Below, piece after piece: positions 1 to 5,775 of a stretch of DNA of 22,165 bases. Source of the stretch: Oscillospiraceae bacterium (GTDB lineage Bacteria > Bacillota > Clostridia > Oscillospirales > Oscillospiraceae); NCBI GenBank assembly GCA_031261245.1, contig JAISKU010000093.1, forward strand, positions 1 to 22,165. Direction: 5' to 3'. The notes under the pieces were generated by a model that saw only the letters and a program-made list of their open reading frames with translations, was not told where the DNA came from and did not search any database. Every line of letters starts with the position of its first letter. The stretch's first letter is position 1. Both the position numbers and the translations under genes were made by a program.

Positions 1-13
1 TATAAAATAACGA

Positions 14-42
14 TTGACTTTTCAATGGAAATATGCTACAAT
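14..42 (+). promoter_or_regulatory. Promoter of the str operon (rpsL)
   Basis: TTGACT at 14-19 and TACAAT at 37-42 are separated by 17 bp, and a TGC just before the -10 gives an extended -10. It lies about 50 bp upstream of the rpsL start and would drive rpsL, rpsG and fusA. Transcription would begin near base 49, just before a GCGCGT/ACGCGC hairpin (51-65), so that hairpin would sit at the mRNA 5' end. Confidence 0.75.
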
Positions 43-50
43 TTCAATCC

Positions 51-65
51 GCGCGTAAAACGCGC
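51..65 (+). other. 5'-UTR hairpin of the str operon mRNA
   Basis: GCGCGT (51-56), AAA loop and ACGCGC (60-65) form a perfect 6-bp stem at the predicted 5' end of the transcript. No U-tract follows directly, so it is not a terminator. A 5' stabilising stem or a ribosomal-protein target is possible, but the sequence does not decide. Confidence 0.4.
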
Positions 66-94
66 TTGAAGTTTTTGAGGAAAGGAGGAGAAAA

Positions 95-517
95 ATGCCC
101 ACATTCAACCAGCTCGTCCGCCACGGACGCGAGACGATGACGACGAAATCGACCTCACCGGCCATGCAAAAGGGCCTGAACACCCTGAAAAACAAGGAGA
201 CAAACCTGTCCGCGCCGCAGAAACGCGGTGTGTGCACGGCTGTCCGCACCTCGACGCCGAAGAAGCCGAATTCCGCGTTGCGCAAAATCGCCCGCGTGCG
301 TCTGACGAACGGCTTTGAGGTCACGGCGTATATCCCCGGTATCGGACACAATTTGCAGGAGCACAGTGTCGTCATGATACGCGGCGGGCGCGTCAAGGAT
401 CTCCCCGGCGTGCGCTATCACATCATCCGCGGCACACTCGACGCGCAGGGCGTCGCAAAGCGTATGCAGGCGCGCTCAAAGTACGGCGCAAAGAAGCCGA
501 AGGTCGGCAAGAAGTAG
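95..517 (+). CDS. rpsL: 30S ribosomal protein S12
   Basis: S12 sits at the decoding centre of the 30S subunit and contributes to tRNA selection accuracy. The 140-residue product matches the family along its whole length. It carries the N-terminal insertion of about 13 residues (roughly 15-35) seen in Bacillota S12 and absent from the 124-residue E. coli form. TPKKPNSALRK is at 54-64 and VKDLPGVRYH at 100-109. The lysines equivalent to E. coli Lys43 and Lys88, the usual streptomycin-resistance sites, are wild type (Lys56, Lys101), and the aspartate that is methylthiolated in some species is Asp102. The start is an ATG behind a strong AAGGAGGAG site. It is the first gene of the str operon, followed by rpsG after an unusually long 162-bp gap. 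Confidence 0.98.
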   Translation: MPTFNQLVRHGRETMTTKSTSPAMQKGLNTLKNKETNLSAPQKRGVCTAVRTSTPKKPNSALRKIARVRLTNGFEVTAYIPGIGHNLQEHSVVMIRGGRVKDLPGVRYHIIRGTLDAQGVAKRMQARSKYGAKKPKVGKK

Positions 518-679
518 GGGACGACGTCCCGGCATCCCGCACAAAGAGCATCTTACCCGAAGTCCGAAAGGGTTTAATATACATTATTATTGTGTATGTT
601 ACCCCGATAGGCAAAACCGGACACGAAGTTGTTCCGGAGTACCTTGCGGTTAAATACCGCATTCAAGGAGGGAAGTATA
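518..679 (+). promoter_or_regulatory. rpsL-rpsG intercistronic region with hairpins; possible S7 control site
   Basis: This 162-bp gap holds a GGGAC/GTCCC hairpin directly after the rpsL stop (518-530), an A+T-rich centre near 573-600, and a CCGGA...TCCGG stem-loop near 624-645. The hairpins lack U-tracts, so termination is unlikely. In E. coli the S12-S7 intercistronic region is the S7 translational operator. A similar role here is inference from position and structure only. I found no convincing promoter in it. Confidence 0.35.
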
Positions 680-1150
680 GTGCCCAGAAGAGGTAACGTA
701 CCCAAAAGAGAAGTCTTGCCTGACCCGATATACAATTCGGTTATCGTCACAAGACTTGTAAACAGCATAATGCTTGACGGCAAAAAGGGCGTGGCTCAAA
801 AGGTCGTGTACGGCGCGTTTGACATCATCAAGGAAAAGACAGGCAAGGATCCGCTTGAGGTGTTCACCGCCGCGATTGAGAACATCATGCCGTCACTCGA
901 GGTCAAGGCCCGCCGCGTGGGCGGTGCGACGTACCAGGTGCCGATCGAGGTTCGCCCCGACCGACGCAGGACGCTCGGACTGCGCTGGCTGACGAGCTAC
1001 TCGAGGGCCCGCAACGAAAAAACAATGAAAGAGCGCCTCGCGGGAGAGATTATGGACGCCGCAAACAGTCTCGGTGCGGCCGTGAAAAAGCGCGAGGACA
1101 CCCACAGAATGGCGGATTCCAACAAGGCGTTCGCGCATTACCGTTGGTAA
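680..1150 (+). CDS. rpsG: 30S ribosomal protein S7
   Basis: S7 nucleates assembly of the 30S head and binds the 3' domain of 16S rRNA. The product is 156 residues, the usual bacterial length, starts MPRRGNVPKREV and ends HYRW, and contains the conserved EVRPDRRRTLGLRW segment. An in-frame extension upstream to 629 exists. The GTG at 680 is chosen because an AAGGAGGG site (665-672) lies 7 nt before it and because it gives the family's N-terminus. fusA follows after 12 bp. In other bacteria S7 represses translation of its own operon, and the long leader here could be the target. Confidence 0.97.
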   Translation: MPRRGNVPKREVLPDPIYNSVIVTRLVNSIMLDGKKGVAQKVVYGAFDIIKEKTGKDPLEVFTAAIENIMPSLEVKARRVGGATYQVPIEVRPDRRRTLGLRWLTSYSRARNEKTMKERLAGEIMDAANSLGAAVKKREDTHRMADSNKAFAHYRW

Positions 1151-1162
1151 AAAGGAGAAAAA

Positions 1163-3235
1163 ATGCCAAGGCAATACCCGCTTGATAAGACACGCAACAT
1201 CGGAATAATGGCCCACATAGACGCGGGGAAAACGACCACGACGGAGCGCATCCTGTTCTACACCGGCCGCACGCACAAGATAGGCGAGGTGCACGAGGGG
1301 AACGCGACGATGGACTGGATGGCGCAGGAGCAGGAGCGCGGCATCACAATCACCTCGGCCGCGACGACGTGCTTCTGGAAGGATCACCGCATCAATATAA
1401 TTGACACGCCCGGCCATGTGGACTTCACGGTGGAGGTTGAGCGCTCATTGCGAGTTTTGGACGGCTCCGTCACCGTGATGTGCGCAAAGGGCGGAGTTGA
1501 GCCGCAGTCGGAAACGGTGTGGAGACAGGCAGACCACTACAACGTCCCGCGCATGATTTACGTGAACAAGATGGACATCATGGGCGCGGATTTCTTCAAC
1601 GTGTTGAAGATGGTGGAGGATCGCCTGAAGTGTAACGCCGTACCGATTCAGCTGCCGATAGGCGCCGAGGCGGCGTTCAAGGGCATCATCGACCTCGTCG
1701 AGATGAACGCGGACGTGTACTACGACGACCTGGGGCAGGACATGCGCGTGGAGGAGATTCCGGCGGAGCTGAAAGCGCTTGCGGACGAGTACCGCATGAA
1801 GCTGCTCGAGTCGATAAGCGACTTCGACGACGAGATTATGGAGCTCTACCTCGAGGGACAGGACGTCCCGACAGACAAAATCCGGGCGGCTATCCGCAAG
1901 GCGACCGTCTCGGTGGACATGATTCCCGTGACCTGCGGCACGAGCTACAGGAACAAGGGCGTACAGAAGCTTTTGGACTCGATAGTTGACTACATGCCGT
2001 CGCCGCTCGACATCCCCGCCATAAAGGGGACGCTGCCCGCCACGGATGAGGAGGCCACGCGTCCGGCTTCGGATGAGGAGCCGTTCTCGGCCCTCGCGTT
2101 CAAGATCATGACCGACCCGTTCGTCGGCAGACTGTCATTTTTCCGTGTGTATTCCGGGACGGCCGAAAAGGGCTCCTCGGTGTTCAACTCCAAGAAGGGC
2201 CACCGTGAGCGCCTCGGACGCATACTGCAAATGCACGCGAACGACAGACAGGACATCGACGTGGTGTACTCGGGCGACATCGCGGCCGCCGTGGGGCTGA
2301 AGAACACGACGACGGGCGACACGCTGTGCGATGAGAAGCACCCGATTGTGCTCGAGGCGATGGAGTTCCCGGAGCCTGTCATACGCGTCGCGATCGAGCC
2401 GAAAACCAAGGCCGGGCAGGAGAAGATGGGCATCGCCCTCTCAAAGCTCGCCGAGGAGGACCCGACCTTCAAGACGTACACCGACGTGGAGACGGGTCAG
2501 ACCATCATCTCCGGCATGGGAGAGCTTCACCTTGAGATCATCGTGGACAGACTTCTGCGCGAGTTCAAGGTCGAGGCGAACGTCGGCAAGCCGCAGGTCT
2601 CCTACAAGGAGACGATACTCGGCACGGCGGACGTTGACCAGCGCTACGTGCGCCAGTCTGGCGGCAAGGGCCAGTACGGACACGTGAAGATCCGCGTTGA
2701 GCCGAACGAGTCCGGCAAGGGCTACGAATTCGTCAACAAGATCGTCGGCGGCGTCATTCCCAAGGAGTACATCCCGGCGGTTGACGAGGGCATACGCGGC
2801 GCGATGGAATCCGGCATTTTGGCCGGATATCAGGTGGTTGACGTGAAGGTGGAGCTGTACGACGGAAGCTACCACGAGGTTGACTCCTCCGAGATGGCGT
2901 TCAAAATCGCGGGCTCCATGGCGTTCAAGGAGGCGATGGCGAAAGCAAAGCCGACGCTGCTTGAGCCGATTATGAAGGTCGTGGTGACCGTGCCCGAGGA
3001 CTACATGGGCGACGTCATGGGCGATATCAACGCGCGGCGCGGCCAGATAAACGGCATGGAGACGCGCTCCGGCGCGACCCAGGTGGACGCCTCGGTGCCG
3101 CTTTCCACGATGTTCGGCTACGCGACCGACCTGCGCTCAAAGACTCAGGGGCGCGGAAATTACACGATGGAGCCGAGTAAATACGTCGAAATTCCGAAAT
3201 CACTTCAGCAGAAGATAATTGCCGGAGAAAAGTAG
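1163..3235 (+). CDS. fusA: Elongation factor G
   Basis: This is the translational GTPase that drives tRNA-mRNA translocation on the ribosome and, with ribosome recycling factor, splits the ribosome. The 690-residue length is standard. The G domain shows AHIDAGKTT (17-25), DTPGH (81-85) and NKMD (135-138). Domains II to V follow without interruption, including the RQSGGKGQYGHVK segment of domain IV. The start is an ATG 12 bp after rpsG behind AAGGAG. There is no terminator after the stop. Three bases downstream begins a 14-bp sequence repeated in front of tuf, so the gene marks the left edge of a possible insertion. Confidence 0.98.
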   Translation: MPRQYPLDKTRNIGIMAHIDAGKTTTTERILFYTGRTHKIGEVHEGNATMDWMAQEQERGITITSAATTCFWKDHRINIIDTPGHVDFTVEVERSLRVLDGSVTVMCAKGGVEPQSETVWRQADHYNVPRMIYVNKMDIMGADFFNVLKMVEDRLKCNAVPIQLPIGAEAAFKGIIDLVEMNADVYYDDLGQDMRVEEIPAELKALADEYRMKLLESISDFDDEIMELYLEGQDVPTDKIRAAIRKATVSVDMIPVTCGTSYRNKGVQKLLDSIVDYMPSPLDIPAIKGTLPATDEEATRPASDEEPFSALAFKIMTDPFVGRLSFFRVYSGTAEKGSSVFNSKKGHRERLGRILQMHANDRQDIDVVYSGDIAAAVGLKNTTTGDTLCDEKHPIVLEAMEFPEPVIRVAIEPKTKAGQEKMGIALSKLAEEDPTFKTYTDVETGQTIISGMGELHLEIIVDRLLREFKVEANVGKPQVSYKETILGTADVDQRYVRQSGGKGQYGHVKIRVEPNESGKGYEFVNKIVGGVIPKEYIPAVDEGIRGAMESGILAGYQVVDVKVELYDGSYHEVDSSEMAFKIAGSMAFKEAMAKAKPTLLEPIMKVVVTVPEDYMGDVMGDINARRGQINGMETRSGATQVDASVPLSTMFGYATDLRSKTQGRGNYTMEPSKYVEIPKSLQQKIIAGEK

Positions 3236-3237
3236 GT

Positions 3238-3251
3238 AAAAAACTATTGCG
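3238..3251 (+). repeat. Left copy of a 14-bp direct repeat flanking a two-gene insert
   Basis: The 14-mer aaaaaactattgcg occurs here, three bases after the fusA stop, and again exactly at 4149-4162. The A-run is low in complexity, but the following CTATTGCG is not. The copies bracket the only A+T-rich genes of the window. It could be a target-site duplication, an att-like core, or a duplicated promoter segment. In this copy its TTGCG also has a TATAGT 17 bp downstream. Confidence 0.6.
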
Positions 3252-3252
3252 C

Positions 3253-3294
3253 TTGACAGGCAAGTATAGTATAGTGTATACTGAAAACACTATA
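3253..3294 (+). promoter_or_regulatory. Promoter with overlapping palindromic operator for the small gene pair
   Basis: TTGACA (3253-3258) and TATACT (3277-3282) are 18 bp apart. A second possible pair, TTGCGC (3247-3252) and TATAGT (3270-3275), has a 17-bp spacer. A perfect inverted repeat, TATAGTGT (3270-3277) and ACACTATA (3287-3294) with a 9-bp centre, covers the -10 box and the start region. A repressor bound there would block transcription, as expected for a self-regulating toxin-antitoxin-type module. The binding protein is not identified, because neither encoded protein shows a clear helix-turn-helix. Confidence 0.6.
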
Positions 3295-3345
3295 AGTGGT
3301 AATAAAGCGCAGGGATGTAACAAAATATAGAAGGAGTGAGGAGCG

Positions 3346-3588
3346 TTGGATCAAGCTACAGCAAAAACACTAATAAGCTATGCACCTTCAATTCAAACTG
3401 CAAAAAGGTGTGTGGAAGATTTGTCCAACAGCAAAGAAGACGCACATAATCTTAACTTCCTGAAGGAGTTGTACTCAAATTACGAGATTCTCTACAAAGA
3501 CGGAGATACAACGGGTTCTCACGAGGAGGCGGTCAAAGCTGATTACTTGTGCCTTTTGTCGGTGATTGTCAACGCGAAGTGGAGGTGA
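3346..3588 (+). CDS. Small hypothetical protein paired with an HExxH peptidase-like gene
   Basis: I do not recognise this 80-residue protein. It looks soluble, acidic and mostly helical, with no membrane segment, no signal peptide and no clear helix-turn-helix. The start is TTG at 3346, behind AAGGAG (3331-3336). No ATG gives a sensible N-terminus. Its stop (TGA 3586-3588) lies inside the ribosome-binding site of the next gene, so the two are translationally coupled. The order, size and private promoter resemble a toxin-antitoxin or peptidase-regulator pair, in which the small first protein would be antitoxin or partner. That is inference from arrangement only. Codon use is A+T-rich, unlike the flanking ribosomal genes. 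Confidence 0.7.
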   Translation: MDQATAKTLISYAPSIQTAKRCVEDLSNSKEDAHNLNFLKELYSNYEILYKDGDTTGSHEEAVKADYLCLLSVIVNAKWR

Positions 3589-3593
3589 CTCAG

Positions 3594-4115
3594 TTGCCTG
3601 ACACTTCGGACATACAGTCAATAGCAAAACGTTTGGCAAATAGTGCCCAACGCTTTTGTTATGCGCCGCTTTTGTCAGCGGCGGAGGAATTTATAAATAG
3701 CAAGTCAAAGAAAGAGCAGATTGATGAACTCGAAAAAGGATACCGAGAAGAGTTGAATGATCATATCAGCAACCAATTCAATGCTGCAAGTTACCTCAAC
3801 AGAGAAATTACCCAACAACGTATCGACGCACTCAAGGAAACCGCAATAAAGATTGAGACACTTGGGAAGTCACAAGAAAAGCTTTTCAATGTGCGCGTTG
3901 ATATTGTAGAAGAGTTGGCACCGGCTTATGCACGTACCATACAAGACACGGATAGACGTGAGTACGTGATTTCAGTGTCGGCGCAAGCTGAGCCCGGTGA
4001 GGTGTTTCAGCGCGTTGCGCATGAGATAGGACACATTATTCTTGGCGTTGGTTCGACAGAAGAGGCAGCAAACGGTTTTGTGGCAGCGATAATTGCCGAA
4101 TTCGGTGCGGGATAG
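3594..4115 (+). CDS. Short ImmA/IrrE-like putative zinc metallopeptidase
   Basis: The 173-residue product ends in a zinc-peptidase motif: VAHEIGHIILG, with HEIGH at about 143-147, followed by TEEAANGFVAAII, which supplies a likely third zinc ligand (Glu) in the style of the ImmA/IrrE family. In that family the motif is usually followed by about 100 more residues. Here only 26 follow, while the first 110 or so residues are helical and unrecognised. An ATG-like extension to 3549 is in frame, but the TTG at 3594 is preferred because GGAGGTG (3581-3587) lies 6 nt upstream. ImmA-type proteases cleave phage or stress repressors, and others act as toxins. The actual target here is unknown. The gene is A+T-rich and coupled to the 80-residue gene. 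Confidence 0.75.
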   Translation: MPDTSDIQSIAKRLANSAQRFCYAPLLSAAEEFINSKSKKEQIDELEKGYREELNDHISNQFNAASYLNREITQQRIDALKETAIKIETLGKSQEKLFNVRVDIVEELAPAYARTIQDTDRREYVISVSAQAEPGEVFQRVAHEIGHIILGVGSTEEAANGFVAAIIAEFGAG

Positions 4116-4148
4116 TAGGCAACGAGATGCAATGTGACTGATTTAACA

Positions 4149-4162
4149 AAAAAACTATTGCG
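4149..4162 (+). repeat. Right copy of the 14-bp direct repeat, overlapping the tuf -35 box
   Basis: This is an exact match to 3238-3251. Its last bases, TTGCG, form most of the tuf -35 hexamer (TTGCGT, 4158-4163). If the intervening segment is an insertion, the duplicated target was part of the tuf promoter, so the inserted genes left tuf with an intact promoter. Confidence 0.6.
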
Positions 4163-4190
4163 TTCCCGCAAAAAATGCGGTATAATACCG
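4158..4190 (+). promoter_or_regulatory. Promoter of tuf with two overlapping palindromes
   Basis: TTGCGT (4158-4163) and a perfect TATAAT (4181-4186) are 17 bp apart. The spacer contains CCGCA-AAAAA-TGCGG (4166-4180). The -10 lies inside the 13-bp palindrome CGGTAT-A-ATACCG (4178-4190). It would give tuf its own strong transcription apart from read-through from fusA. Whether the palindromes are operators is not known. Confidence 0.75.
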
Positions 4191-4230
4191 TACTGATAAC
4201 TTAAAGAATAACGATTGGAGGATTTTTTCC

Positions 4231-5433
<1,203 letters not shown>

Positions 5434-5446
5434 TCTCCAAAACGAA

Positions 5447-5478
5447 GGGCGGGGACGAAAGTCCCCGCCTTTTAATTT
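5447..5478 (+). terminator. Intrinsic terminator of the str operon
   Basis: GGCGGGGAC (5448-5456), a GAAA loop and GTCCCCGCC (5461-5469) form a perfect 9-bp GC-rich stem followed by TTTTAATTT. It lies 14 bp after tuf and separates the str operon from the next promoter at 5484. Confidence 0.93.
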
Positions 5479-5483
5479 GTCTG

Positions 5484-5512
5484 TTGACAAACCAAAAAGC
5501 GTGTGATATAAA
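5484..5512 (+). promoter_or_regulatory. Promoter of the riboswitch-like leader and metal-transport operon
   Basis: A perfect TTGACA (5484-5489), 17-bp spacer and TATAAA (5507-5512), with TGA just before the -10 (extended -10). Transcription would start near 5519, about 255 nt before the first gene. This long leader contains the structured RNA and terminator described in the next entries. It is the only clear promoter I see for the genes down to 19422. Confidence 0.85.
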
Positions 5513-5533
5513 GGACGGGTTGACAATTGAATA

Positions 5534-5657
5534 TTTTTTCCGAGCCGTGTGGTCTAAGGACGCAAGCCTATGACCTATCGGCCTGAGTGTCAGAATTCGC
5601 GACACTCACAGAGCCTCGCCGGAAACGGCGCCGCTTTCACGTTTTGAGAAGGAAAAA
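5534..5657 (+). promoter_or_regulatory. Structured leader RNA, candidate Moco/Tuco-type riboswitch aptamer
   Basis: The leader folds by eye into a closed multi-helix domain. The closing stem is UUUUUCC (5535-5541) with GGAAAAA (5651-5657). An inner pair is CGUG (5546-5549) with CACG (5638-5641). A receptor hairpin runs 5551-5575. A perfect 8-bp hairpin TGAGTGTC/GACACTCA (5584-5591, 5601-5608) is enclosed by GGC/GCC. A CGCCG-GAAA-CGGCG hairpin lies at 5617-5630. The receptor hairpin carries UCUAAG (5553-5558) opposite UAUGA (5569-5573), a one-pair variant of the 11-nt GAAA-tetraloop receptor, so the two hairpins probably dock. The helix order and the GGCC...CAGAGCC segment resemble the Moco family as I recall it from E. 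coli moaA. Two moeA-type genes downstream fit. The class assignment is inference. Confidence 0.6.
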
Positions 5658-5660
5658 CAT

Positions 5661-5736
5661 TACTGCGCTTTTGGCGCTGTACTACCCGATAAATGCGGGG
5701 TGTTTTGTTTTTCAAAACATCCCGTATTATTTTTTA
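5661..5736 (+). terminator. Leader terminator and likely riboswitch expression platform
   Basis: CGGGGTGTTTTG (5696-5707), a TTTTT loop and CAAAACATCCCG (5713-5724) form a 12-bp stem with one G-U pair, followed by TATTATTTTTTA: a textbook intrinsic terminator 40 bp before the first gene. Upstream are an alternative CCCG (5685-5688)/CGGG (5696-5699) hairpin, which would compete with the terminator stem, and a TAC-GCGC/GCGC-GTA hairpin (5661-5681). The 3' strand of the aptamer closing stem (GAAAAAC, 5652-5658) also matches GUUUUUC in the terminator loop. This arrangement suits ligand-dependent attenuation. Confidence 0.8.
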
Positions 5737-5775
5737 GCAATAAATAACACAAAAAAACAAAAGGAGTGCAATTCT

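Larger units (their letters stand above)
3252..4162 (+). other. Candidate inserted segment between fusA and tuf
   Basis: A stretch of about 0.9 kb separates fusA from the tuf promoter and ends with the second copy of the 14-bp repeat. It holds its own promoter, two TTG-start genes and no transposase or integrase. Base and codon use are visibly richer in A+T than in the surrounding genes, which use mostly G/C-ending codons. fusA and tuf are commonly adjacent in bacteria. Taken together this suggests acquired cargo, but no mobilising enzyme is present, so the mechanism is unknown. Confidence 0.5.

Noticed and set aside
6..16. 11-bp sequence aataacgattg shared by the rpsL promoter and the tuf 5' UTR (4207-4217)
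   Set aside because: The copies occupy different functional positions (-35 region versus ribosome-binding-site upstream region), and the sequence is low in complexity. It is likely chance.
629..679. Upstream in-frame start for rpsG at 629
   Set aside because: It would add 17 residues absent from S7 proteins. The GTG at 680 has a near-perfect ribosome-binding site 7 nt upstream.
4116..4157. Terminator after the HExxH gene
   Set aside because: No stem-loop with U-tract is visible between the stop and the tuf promoter, so read-through into tuf is expected.
5520..5525. Second TTGACA as an additional -35 box
   Set aside because: No -10-like sequence lies 16-19 bp downstream. That region is GC-rich and part of the structured leader.
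5551..5575. Possible c-di-GMP (GEMM-I) riboswitch, because of a GGACGCAAGCC string
   Set aside because: The GEMM-I core is GGGACGCAAAGCC at a junction, with the GAAA hairpin before it and the receptor after. Here the string forms a short hairpin whose own sides are the receptor, the GAAA hairpin comes later, and one A is missing.
5587..5775. In-frame open extension of the SLH protein upstream of the ATG at 5776
   Set aside because: It would translate the aptamer and terminator hairpins, lacks a ribosome-binding site, and would put 63 residues ahead of a perfect signal peptide.
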